Assembly: GCA_963678675.1 (NCBI GenBank)
Contig: OY783200.1
Coordinates: 5,034,501-5,098,500 of the forward strand
Origin: Xiphydria camelus
Lineage: Eukaryota > Arthropoda > Insecta > Hymenoptera > Xiphydriidae
Reading direction: 5' to 3'
Length of the DNA: 64,000 bases
A program made the translations under genes and the position numbers. Under the pieces are notes generated by a model. The model was given only the letters and a program-made list of their open reading frames with translations. It did not search any database and was not told where the DNA came from. Shown here piece by piece: positions 22,664 through 32,044 of the stretch. Within the stretch, counting starts at the first letter, position 1; every line of letters begins with the position of its first letter.

Positions 22664-22925
22664 AAATTATGACAAAATACCTCGACAGCTGTGAGTGTTT
22701 GTCAAATTTTAATAGAATTTCAGAAATAACGACGGAAGGCGAAAAGAGACAAATTATGATAGAATATGTCAATAGCTGTGAAAGTTTCTCAAATTTTAAT
22801 AGAATATCAAAAATACCGACGGAAGGCGAAAAGAGTCAAATTATGATAGAATATGTCAATAGCTATAAACAGTATTCTAAACGCTCGACAGAGTCATTAA
22901 AATTTTTGACGGTATTTTACGCATT
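22664..22925. repeat. 87 bp tandem repeat, three units
   Basis: AAATTATGA starts units at 22664, 22751 and 22838, each followed by TAGAATTTC/TATC and GAAGGCGAAAAGAG. The period is exactly 87, a multiple of 3, so a frame of 87 codons passes through and shows a 29-residue repeat. Upstream sequence at 22625 is a partial earlier unit. I regard the open frame as a by-product of the period. Confidence 0.9.
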
Positions 22926-22979
22926 CCACTAAAACTTTTCAACGCGGATGATAATTTCCGTCAAAATTCGTTACAATTT

Positions 22980-24340
22980 AGTGCTCCGTTTTGACGAAAC
23001 CCGTGAAATTCTTTCGCTCCCTCCCCCTTCCCCATTCTTCCGCCTACCCACATCCCACCCCCTCCTCGCGCAACCACGACGCGGCACCTCTCCCCGCGAC
23101 TCGCCCCGTCCGCTAATTAACCGGACTTTGGTCGAGATCCCGGTACACCGCACGAAAGTTTTCCGCGGTCCGGAACAACCGGTTCCTCCCCCGGATCGTC
23201 GCTCACCGCCGAGTATCCGCTCCACTTTCGTCCCTCCACCCCCTCGCTCCATTCATCCATTCGTCGCTTTCTCCGTCTTTCCCTCGAGTTAATGAAAAAT
23301 CTGCAATGTTACCGCGAGCGAACGAATTATGCATTCGCGAAGATAGAAGAGCTACGCGAGTCGCTGAAGCGAGGCGAGCGGTGGAAGGGTCGAGGGAGGG
23401 ACGAAGCGAGGGTACCGAGTAATGATGTTTGTTTAGCTCTCGCGGGAAATGCCGGGGAGGAGGAGGAGGAGGAGAGAGGAACACGGGTATCTGGATTTTG
23501 ACGCGCGGATGACGATAGGAAGAGAACGGGCGAAGGGGGTGGGGGTGGTTGGGGATGGTTCGGCGCTCCGCGTAAATTGAAACTCCTCTGTGTCGGCATC
23601 CTCGCGCATCTGGAGCTCCTTAGGAGAGTTAAGCTAGACGCAAATTAGATTTTCCGCTTAGGAACTGAAGTAGGATTGCCTCACCCCCCCCCCCCCCCCC
23701 CTCCATCACTCTTTGTAACGCGCCCATCCTTCCGATTCGCCACCCACGTGGCATTCCTCTCGCACCTCCTCGGCGAATCGACGCAGTTCCATTCTCGCGC
23801 GCGAAAGGGTCGTGCAAACGCGCGACGGCGATCGTTTCGTTTTTCGCCGCCCGCCCCCGCGAAAGTCGAGCGTCGAAGGGAGCGAGCTTAATTCCCCGCT
23901 GACTCGATACACCGAGGAAGCTTGTCAACAAGTCGGGCGGCGGGCCATCATTTAATTACGTAACAAGAGAGAGGGTGGGCGGGGGTTCTTCCCGTTTCGG
24001 AAGGGCTGCGGGGCCGTCGTGCGGAGAGGGATGGACGCGAGGGTGACTGGGAGCGAGAGGGAAGACGGAGGGCGCGCGGCGCGGGTTTGGCAACTCCTGA
24101 ACGTAGCCGCTACGGGAGACGGGTGGGTGGGTACCGCGTTCGTGTGTAACATCAGGGGAGCCGTGTTCGCCGGGTGCGCACGAGGGTCGCGGACTGAATA
24201 TTCAAGAGCCTTTCCGCTCTCCGGTCCGCTGCGGTCTATATACGTACGTCTCCCGCGCAGCCTCGCCAAAGGCTACGCATACGCGGCGCGTTCGAGTCGC
24301 TTTGCGGCGACGCTCCTTAGGCGCGTCAGCTGATGAGACG
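22980..24340. other. GC-rich intronic DNA, no exon seen
   Basis: Long CpG-rich block with C18 at 23684-23701 and (GGA)n at 23455-23475. Many overlapping open frames of 70-115 codons on both strands are Arg/Pro-rich and lack motifs. Confidence 0.5.
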
Positions 24341-24676
24341 CCCTTAGTCGCTATGTCGGGTCTGTCAGACCCGTATCAGTAAAGATCTTATTTTTTTATA
24401 ATTGTAGCGCGTTTAAAATAAAATTAAACGATCAACAACAACTTCCCTTTCTGCGATATACACAGAGAGTGCTCTAAAGTAAATAATTTACAACTTTATT
24501 TAGACAAATAAGACAAATAATAAACAGTTTTAACCGGGGTATAAGACTCAGGTAAACCATTCTTAGAACGTCCCTCTGAGATGTCACAAGGCGACAATGG
24601 TGTGACTAATAGTTTTCCAACAATTAGCAAATAAAAACGCTATGGGTCTGACAGACCCATAGCGACTAACGGAGGG
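24341..24676. mobile_element. piggyBac-like foldback with GGGTCTGTCAGACCC inner palindrome
   Basis: The left end CCCTTAGTCGCTATG and right end (inverse CCCTCCGTTAGTCGCTATG) pair. Both are followed by the palindrome GGGTCTGTCAGACCC or its inverse form. TTAA flanks the right end at 24677-24680 but not the left, so the target duplication is incomplete. No open frame in 336 bp. Confidence 0.65.
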
Positions 24677-24710
24677 TTAAAGTGGATAGCGCGGGCTTTC
24701 CCCCTCTCCC

Positions 24711-24915
24711 CTATTGAGAAGATCCCAGAACTTTCTATTTGCAGACAGATACACATAGAATCCAACGGATTCTTATTCATCTCTCTTAGATTTTTATCAG
24801 CGAGTATCCGGAAGTGCTGTTTCAAAAGCACATCAAATTCCCATGGAGATTCTATGGGATTTTGACGAGTTCTCTATGAGAATCTATCAGAATCGATGCT
24901 ATTTTCTCAATAGAG
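24711..24915. mobile_element. CCCTATTGAAAA-family MITE, internally deleted
   Basis: Starts CCCCTATTGAGAAGATCCCA and ends GCTATTTTCTCAATAG, so both termini are present, but only the right half (ACACATAGAATCCAACGG.., TTTCAAAAGCACATCAAATT) is retained. An internal deletion derivative of about 205 bp. Confidence 0.75.
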
Positions 24916-24944
24916 AGTTTTCGGGAGCATGTCTTGGATATAAT

Positions 24945-25430
24945 TACATCCGAAATTTATCTCTCTCTGATTATATGTGTATAAAGAACTACCTATATAT
25001 AATCATATATGATTTGATTAGATATGATTATACATATTAAAATCTGAATAAAGTCGAACATTTGGGATCTGATTATATTTAATCTTGTCTGATCCATATA
25101 TATATGATGATATATAATATCATTGCACACAATTCTTCATATGAGCCATTGAAAACCAGAATGGTCTAATTGTAAGTCACATTCCATGTAAGCTGAGATT
25201 ATTTGTCTGCAAAGTTAAGTACAATTTGAAAAATCTGTCTAAATGATACAACACAGATATTTACGATTAAAAATATCTGTTTGTATCATCTAGACAGATT
25301 TTTTAAATTGTACTTCATTTTGCAATCAAATAATCATAGCTTACATGAAATGTGACTTAGACCATTCTGGTTTTCAACGGCTTATATATAATCACATACA
25401 GACAAACTTCGGATTTGATTACATCCAATT
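24945..25430. mobile_element. AT-rich foldback with nested hairpin
   Basis: Outer arms: ATTACATCCGAAATTTATCT at left pairs with the inverse of AGACAAACTTCGGATTTGAT at right. Inner arms of about 110 bases: GCCATTGAAAACCAGAATGG at 25145 and CCATTCTGGTTTTCAACGGC at about 25362, continuing to AATCTGTCTAAATGATACAA and its inverse. The loop is around 25265. Confidence 0.8.
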
Positions 25431-25449
25431 ATACATACATGATCACATA

Positions 25450-26094
25450 TGATTATACATAAACATTTTTTCTCGTATTCTCCTTTTCCTTCTCTTTATT
25501 CTTTCCTTTTTCTTCTCCTTTTCCTCGAAATCTCCGCCCGTGAAGCGCGGGCCGAGTCGACTCGAATCTGCCGTCGGAAATCGGAAGCTGCGAGAGGAAG
25601 CCGGAGGAGCCGAGCGCGGAAAGCGAAGCTACACCGCGAAGGGATGATAATGCGCGTCACGTCCTCGCGTACCCGACCCTCCGTACCCCTTCGTCGCCAC
25701 CCGCGGATCAGTTCCGGCGCGGAGAACGGGGCGACATCGCCATCGGCCGCGCGGGATAAGACGCGGAAAGTTAATTTGGTCCGCGCGCGACGTGTGAACT
25801 CGACCGAAATGAAGCTGCGCGGCCGAGGCGTGCGATCGGAATGCCCGAAAGGACGGGGGGAAGGGAGGAGGAATAATACAGAGCGGCTCTCGAGACGACA
25901 TCGCGACGTTTTACTTCTATTCTCCCCGGCGGTTCCCGCTTCTCGGGAACGAACTGTATTTTCTCGCGGGGCCATTAATCATAACCCCGCGCGCCGCCCC
26001 GACTCCCGGCGCAGTCGATAAGCGAGCGCGACTGTGCGGTTCGCATCGAAAATAGGGAAGGGACGTCGAAAGAAAAAAAAGTTTAACCAAGTAT
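25450..26094. other. GC-rich intronic DNA, no exon seen
   Basis: A pyrimidine-rich start (25465-25525) leads into CpG-rich DNA. A 190-codon plus-strand frame and a 159-codon minus-strand frame overlap throughout and are Arg/Ser-rich without motifs. Confidence 0.5.
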
Positions 26095-26845
26095 GCCAAC
26101 GCATTCTAGGTAAATAAATATTCAGTGGAGAAAAGCTTTTTTAAATTTTTATCAAGGAGTCAATCCAGTTCGGAATTTCCTGTAAACCCGAGGAAAAATG
26201 GTGAGTCGAGTTGACGTCCAAACGACATCCGTGTAACGTACCCTTAAGTCAGAGGGACGTCATTTGGATGTCATCTCGGCCAACGCATTCTAGGTAAATA
26301 AATATTCAGTGAAAAAAAGCTCTTTTACATTTGTATCAAGGAGTCGATCCTGCAGTTTGGAATTCCTTGTAAACCCGAGGAGGAATGGCGAGTCGAGTTG
26401 ACGTCCAAATGACATCCGTGTGGCGTCCCCTTAAGTCAGAGAGGGACGCCATTTGGATGTCATCTCGGCCAACGCATTCTAAGTGAATAAATATTCAGTG
26501 GAAAGAAGCTTTTTTAAATTTTTATCAAGGAGTCGATCCTGCAGTTTGGAATTCTCTGTAAACCCGAGGAGAAATGGCGAGTCGAGTTGACGTCCAAATG
26601 ACATCCTCGTGACGTCCCCTAAAGTCAGAGGGACATCGTTTGGACGTCATTTCGGCCAACGCATTCTAGGTGAATAAATATTCATTAGAAAAGAAGCCCT
26701 TTAAATTTTTTATCAAGCAGTCGATCCAGTTAGGAATTCCCTCTAAACCCGAAGAGGAATGGTGAGTTGAGTTGACGTCCAAATGACATCCGCATGACGT
26801 CCGTTTGAGTCAGCGGGACGTCATTTGGACGTCATCATCTCGACC
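26095..26845. repeat. Tandem array, four units of about 187 bp
   Basis: Units start with GCCAACGCATTCTA at 26095, 26279, 26468 and 26655 (spacing 184, 189, 187). Each carries AATAAATATTCA, ATCAAGGAGTCGATCC (or a near form), TGTAAACCCGAGGA, GAGTTGACGTCCAAATGACA and the inverse GACGTCATTTGGATGTCAT. Each unit therefore has its own hairpin of about 60 bp with TGACGT/ACGTCA half sites. The array ends about 45 bp from the exon A donor. Confidence 0.92.
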
Positions 26846-26890
26846 GACCATTTCTCCTCGCGGTGGCGTCCGGAATTCGAATGCGCTCAC

Positions 26891-27000
26891 CTGACACTGC
26901 TGCGGACCCTGTCTGTTGGGCGACGACGCCTTGGGCCTCGGCTTCTTCACACCCAGCTTGCCAGGATCGCCCGGGCCCGCCCTGGACTCCTCGCTGCTCC
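26891..27000 (-). CDS. Zinc-finger gene, internal exon A (leader plus first Cys pair start)
   Basis: Internal exon of 110 nt. The acceptor reads CTTTGCTTTCAG just upstream (27001-27012 on the minus strand) and the donor is CAG|GTGAGC at 26890. It starts with 2 nt of a split codon and then encodes 36 residues: a Ser/Glu/Gly start, a basic Pro/Lys patch (VKKPRPKASSPNRQ) and the end QQCQ, which supplies the first cysteine of zinc finger 1. It ends on a complete codon, in phase with exon B, whose first residues VCGKVF finish the CxxC knuckle. The basic patch could act in nuclear import or DNA contact; that is inference. The upstream exon is not recognised. A four-unit tandem array ends about 45 nt past the donor. 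Confidence 0.8.
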
Positions 27001-27318
27001 CTGAAAGCAAAGCAGAGACGACGGTCCCCGTTAGATCGCGATCGGCATTCCGACATACACGAGCAGATTCGCGAACGAGTCGAAGGGGTGACGAGGGCCC
27101 CGTTCGAGGATACGCAGCGGCATGCGTGGCTGCGGTGCGTCGGTGCGGAGGTGGGGTGTTAGAAAAAAAAGCCTAAAAAAACCGAGGAACGCTCGGCAAC
27201 CGATTTGAGTCAGCGACGGAGGACGCCGTCGGGGCGCGAACGGTCATCAGTCAGCGTGGAAAGTTGGAAGCGGCGTGTGACGAGCAAACGAGGAGGCGTG
27301 GAGGGAAAAAGGGGGGAG

Positions 27319-27370
<52 letters not shown>

Positions 27371-27900
27371 AGGGAGGGAGGGAGGGAGGGGGAAGATAGG
27401 TATATACGGGGCAGACGATTTCTTGCGAGGTGAGGCCTCGTCCGAGATTTGGCCGGGGCTCTTGTCTGACTGAGGGCTTCGTGCCTTCAACTTATAGAAG
27501 ATTGATTACCGCCAGCGTTTCTTGTCCGCTCGCGGAAGCCGTGCCAAGGTTTCCTTAATGGCCGATTGCCCTGCCGGCGACAACGATTCGCGCGTCGTCG
27601 CCGTGGACCTATATCGTCGACGGCGCGAGGAAGAGCGACCACCCCGCGGCCCTCTACGCACCAACGAATCCCTCCTCCGACCGGGGGACGCGCGTTTTCG
27701 AAGGCGGATCAGATCCAACTTCACGGACGGTGACGCGATGATTATCCCTCCGGTTCGAAAAAGCTCGCAATATTCCGAGAGGCTCGACGGGCCGAAGTCG
27801 GTTTCCAGGCGGAGATTGCTCCTTCTTCGACGACTCGCGCTTCCCCCCCGGATGTAGGTATATATATGTATATATATAGGTACGGACGAATGGAAGGAAT
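27001..27900. other. GC-rich DNA with (GA)n-(GGGA)n microsatellite
   Basis: Region upstream of exon A on the minus strand. A GA repeat at about 27325-27363 passes into GGGA repeats to 27390; on the coding strand this is CT-rich. Other open frames to 111 codons lack motifs. No upstream exon could be fixed. Confidence 0.6.
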
Positions 27901-28337
27901 CCCTATTGAAAGGATCTCATAGATTTCCATAGCAATTTCTATGGGAATCTGATGTGCTTTTGGCACGGCAATTTCAGATATCTGCTAGAAAAGTTTGAGA
28001 AGGATGAGCAGGAATTCATTGGATTCCATATAATATCTGAGATGATGAATAGGGACTTACAAAATTTTATACACATCTGCTGAAACGAGTAAAATTCCAC
28101 AAAGAAGATAAAGAGCAGCACACGTGGTTTTATTCATAATTACTAACGGAATGTTATGAGATTTTGTTCGTTTTTAGAGATCGTATAGAATTCCATACAT
28201 TTCTGTTTATCCCTCTCAGATTTTTATCAGTGGATGTCCGGAATTGCCGTGTCAAAAGCACATCAAATTCCCATGAGGATTCTATGGGATTCTTACAAGT
28301 TTTCTACGAGAATCCATGATATATGCTTTCAATAGGG
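27901..28337. mobile_element. CCCTATTGAAAA-family MITE, full-length reference copy
   Basis: 437 bp. Starts CCCTATTGAAAGGATCTCAT and ends TATGCTTTCAATAGGG, which are inverted. Subterminal stretches also pair: CTATGGGAATCTGATGTGCT at left with AGCACATCAAATTCCCAT at right. The interior contains ATTCATAATTACTAACGGAA. No open frame longer than about 60 codons. The target duplication is unclear. Confidence 0.85.
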
Positions 28338-28339
28338 AT

Positions 28340-28808
28340 GACAGATTTTCGCCCCGAAGGGGTTGAGAAGTTCGGATCCCACAATTAAAACCACTCCCAC
28401 GCTTGCAAATGGCCGGCTCGGAATTTATCAGGAATACTTTCAATTCTCATCGACGTTTCGCCACCCCAGCGCGTCGACCGCGTTACCGGAAGAAGCTCGG
28501 CATCGCGTTACGTCATGCTCGCATCCAGAGTCGCGCCCCGACGCGTAACAGATTTTCCCCGGGGTTCGATCCAGCCCCTCGCTCTCGCCACACTCAACGT
28601 TCGCTGTACCGGTCTCGCGTTTCCTTCTCCCCTTTCTCGGGCTTTCCGCCGTCGCAAATACGCGTCGCGGGCCGTCGGCGCGGAACGGAAGCGGAGATGG
28701 ATCGATGTCGGGTTCTCCGGGTCTCGTTCCGGAGGACGAGAGAGGGGGAGAGAGAGAGGGTAGGTCCGATCGAATATATCGATCGTCCAGGGGCGAGCGG
28801 TAATCGTG
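28340..28808. other. GC-rich unique DNA, no gene seen
   Basis: CpG-rich with overlapping open frames up to 142 codons on both strands and no motif. Confidence 0.5.
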
Positions 28809-29104
28809 TACACTGAGAAAAATATTTGCTTGTGATCGAGATAAACGTATTTTTTTATGGTCCCACACTAATAAAAATAATTAGGTTAAAATGACAAAAC
28901 GCATCTGATTAAACGCGATTAGTTATTCTAACTAAAATACTGATGAATTGAACCAAATATTTAGTTAAGTATTCCGATAAATTGTTTGATCATTCCAACA
29001 AAACGTTTGGTTATTCTAATCAAAAAATGGCCAGTCTAATCAAATATAAATGGAGGATCTTTATTTTACTAAACGGTTTGGTCATCGTCTACCTAATTTT
29101 GGTT

Positions 29105-29365
29105 CCCGAAGTAGCACACTTTAATTAAAATAATGTAACTCACTAAACCAACGAGAAAATAATGATACAACCTCATTATTGACGTCTCACTAAATGATGT
29201 GATTTTTTGTTGTCAAAATGACACCAAACGTCTTTCAGAAATGACAACATAATGATAAAACCGCATCATTTTGTCACTTCCTAAAGATGTTTGATGTCAA
29301 TTTGACAGCAAAAAATGACATCATTTAGTGAGTGACATTATTTTGATTAAAGCATGTTGCTTGGG
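29105..29365. mobile_element. TGACGTCA-type palindromic MITE, nested
   Basis: The left end CCCGAAGTAGCACACTTTAA and right end (inverse CCCAAGCAACATGCTTTAAT) pair. The interior has AATGACACCAAACGTCTTTC and its inverse with GATGTTTGATGTCA. It interrupts a CACTGAGAAA-family half just after TTTTGGTT. Confidence 0.75.
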
Positions 29366-29429
29366 TAAATCGATCAAGTTATTTTTTTCGATTTGAACGA
29401 ATACCGATTTGATCCACATAATACTCAAT

Positions 29430-29484
29430 ACCAAATCTCTTGATTATCGAGCTAATTATTAGCTCGATAATCAAGAGATTTGGT
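29430..29484. repeat. Perfect 55 bp palindrome
   Basis: Arms of 27 bases (29430-29456 and 29458-29484) are exact inverse copies around a single T at 29457. The left arm reads ACCAAATCTCTTGATTATCG and continues AGCTAAT. Confidence 0.95.
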
Positions 29485-30180
29485 AGAGTCGCGCGCCAAG
29501 GACTGGAAGGCGTGAAATTTACACGTCCAATCGATATTCATTCTAATCGAATAAATGCTCTGTTAGGACCATTCATAAACACATTTACTTGGATTAAGCT
29601 ATTTTTTTTTTTTCACTGTACAATTCTTCGGACCTCCGCCGATGAACGGAGTCATCCCCACTACACATGCGGATCTATCGCCCCGTACGTTATGTACCAC
29701 GAGAGCCGCCACGTGCGCCGGCCGAAGCCCCGAGCCTCGTCAATTATTCAATTAACATTCGTCGATTGTCAGATTAGCGTTAACGACTCGAGGTGTCGAG
29801 CCGAACCGACGAGAGAGCAAACGCGCGCGACGAGTAATTCCATTAGCGGGGAATCGGTAACGACCTCTGCTGACGACGTACTTAATAAAGTACTCCCCGC
29901 GTCCGCGGCTCAACCAAGCGGAGCAGCACCACGGTGGCGGTTCGGTTATAGCCGCGCGGGTGCACCTCGGAGCCGGGCCGCTGCGGTCGAAACTTTGTCG
30001 CGCAGCACTCGGGGGGGGGGGGGGGGGGATGAGCTCTCGTCCGCCGATCGGCGGAGGGCGGCGACGTCGATAGAAATCTCCATCCGAAATAACTTTCCGA
30101 TCGTTGCTCTCGTCCTCCGCGCGGATGGGAGAATTTCTTTCCTCGCGTACCTACAGCTACTCACAAAAGTATCTGCCCAC

Positions 30181-30455
30181 CATACGGAAAAAAAACTAAT
30201 TTTGTGTTAGAAACAACATCGAAAATCAGTCGTTATAGCAGCATTTCTTGTTATGGTAGCAAACATATAATAGTTTACTGTTGAGGTGAAAATGTTCGGC
30301 AGGTTTCCTTTGGTTACGATGAAAATTATAGCATTCTTTCTTTTTCTTTCGGTGCCATGACAACTCGATTTGTTATCCTAACCACTATTTTAACTCAAAT
30401 ATTTGTTACAGCAAATTTAATAATGTTACAGTAGGAAATTATTTTCTTCCGTGCA
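30181..30455. mobile_element. Small foldback MITE
   Basis: CATACGGAAAAAAAACTAAT at left pairs with the inverse of GAAATTATTTTCTTCCGTG at right. Inner parts pair weakly. Non-coding. Confidence 0.6.
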
Positions 30456-30550
30456 GGTTAACGAAAAATTATTTTTCGAAATAAAACTAACTTTAAGGGA
30501 TTATGTGTATCTAGAACAAGGGAAAGCAGGATGAATTATGACTATTTCTG

Positions 30551-30620
30551 TACCTCAGAGCCAGACTATGTTAAGTCCTATGTTAAGACGATGGACTTAA
30601 CATAGTCTGGCTCTGAGGTA
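30551..30620. repeat. Perfect 28 bp inverted repeat with 14 bp spacer
   Basis: The left arm 30551-30578 (TACCTCAGAGCCAGACTATG..) and right arm 30593-30620 are exact inverse copies. The spacer is 30579-30592. As RNA it would form a strong hairpin; no flanking element boundary is obvious. Confidence 0.95.
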
Positions 30621-31384
30621 TAGATTTATTTTTGGTGATTTTTTTTTTGGAAAAATAATTACGCACATCTTAAACTATATACTTTTATCTAAGAGTTTTG
30701 TAAGTTTCATTTTGAACTAAGTCAAATTGAGGATATGACAGTTGTGTATTATACGTAAGGCGGTCTTTATGAAAACGATGTCCCATATATCAGTAACTAT
30801 GAAATTTCGTGTAAACATTGTTGATAGAATCATCTAGTTCTCATCGTAGAATTTTTATAATACACACCATATAGTTCATTTTTTATATAAATATTACACA
30901 CGAACGATTCATGTAGTCGAAATCACATGTCTGCATTAAAATTATCACCATGCTACTATTGCGTGTGTTATTCTAGTATGCATCAAGTTAGTGTTCCATT
31001 TTCTGATTTTATCACACTCGATTGTCTTATAATCCTTTTAGTCCTTTATATCCTTTATAGTAAGATTCGAATAGCAAATGATGTAAATTATCTCTTACTC
31101 ATTAAAGTCCTGTATTTCGAAAATATGAGTGATTCGCCGAGAAAAATAACTTGTTCGATCTAATCAAAATCCTGAAGACGATGACCAAACCCTTTGGTGA
31201 AACATGGGTCCTCTCTACTTATTTGGTTTTAACTGACCACTTTTTGGTTGGAATGACTAAACACATTTGGTTAGAATAACTTGACATTCGGTTCAACTGA
31301 CCAGTATTTCGATTGCAATAACTAAACGTCTTCAACTAGATGCGTTTAGTCACTTCAACCTAATTATTTTTCTCAGTGTTAAAA

Positions 31385-32044
31385 GTCGTACCTATACAAT
31401 GGGCGGATACTTTTGCGAGTAGCTGTATATCTCGCGTCTCCTCTCGGGGGGTGGTTATCTCGAATCGGCCTCTTTAAACGGCACCGAGGAGAAAGCTACG
31501 CTCCCCCCGTAAAGCGTACAACCTCCCGGATCAGCCCCATCTCGATTTTTTCCCCCAACCCCGTTATTATTATCGATATTATTTCGACGGCGGAACGAGA
31601 AGTTGGAAGTCCGCGCGGCGAGGGGAGGACAATATCCACGCTCCGTCGAGCACCGAGATTGAATGGAGAAAAAGATCATCCCGGGTGGATTTATAAGCGA
31701 GGCTATATCCTCTCCGCTTCCGGAGAGCGATCGAGAGATTCGCGTCCCGGCGCTGTGCGAGCGTCTCCTCGGAGAGCTCGTTAAGAAAATTGAAAGACGT
31801 AGATTGACCGACTCGCGCTCCACGTGGACGCGGAAGACGGCGCGGCGACCTACATTCGGCGCCGCGAAACGAAGGCTCGCTCGCTTTTCGCGGTCGCGCG
31901 CGCGCTCATTTCGTACGGGGCGGGCGGGGGGTGCCTTGAACTATTGGCCCAGATTCGCGCGGGAGGCGGTGGACCGAAAGCCGCTCGGCGTGGCCGTACG
32001 GCGACGTCGGATGAGGGTTGCAAAGTGCGACGAAAATTGAGAAA
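31385..32044. other. GC-rich unique DNA, no gene seen
   Basis: CpG-rich with Arg-rich open frames to 125 codons on both strands. No motif. Confidence 0.5.

Larger units (their letters stand above)
20720..26890 (-). other. Intron between exons B and A
   Basis: A 6.17 kb intron bounded by GT (26890) and AG (20720). It carries a foldback copy at 21985-22225, an 87 bp tandem array, a GC-rich block at 22980-24340, a TTAA-flanked foldback, a nested AT-rich foldback, a second GC-rich block at 25530-26090 and the 187 bp tandem array next to exon A. 21560-21980 is AT-rich and featureless. Confidence 0.75.
28811..31378. mobile_element. Composite region bounded by inverted CACTGAGAAA-family ends
   Basis: The left boundary CACTGAGAAAAATATTTGC and right boundary AATTATTTTTCTCAGTG are inverted, and about 280 bases inside each are inverted copies (AAAATGACAAAACGCATCTG at left). 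The 2 kb between carries, in order, a TGACGTCA-type MITE, a perfect 55 bp palindrome, GC-rich host-like DNA (29490-30180), a small foldback and a 28 bp inverted repeat. It could be two insertions or one large composite that captured host DNA. Confidence 0.6.

Noticed and set aside
22664..22925. Possible repeat-protein gene
   Set aside because: The open frame follows from the 87 bp period being a multiple of three; no start context or homology.
25449..26021. 190-codon plus-strand frame inside an intron
   Set aside because: Overlaps a 159-codon frame on the other strand; Arg/Ser-rich by-product of CpG-rich DNA.
26095..26845. Possible CRISPR-like array
   Set aside because: Whole 187 bp units repeat without unique spacers, and the DNA is eukaryotic.
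29440..30210. 256-codon plus-strand open frame, the longest in the window
   Set aside because: It starts inside the 55 bp palindrome, runs through a G18 tract and shows no family motif or splice context.
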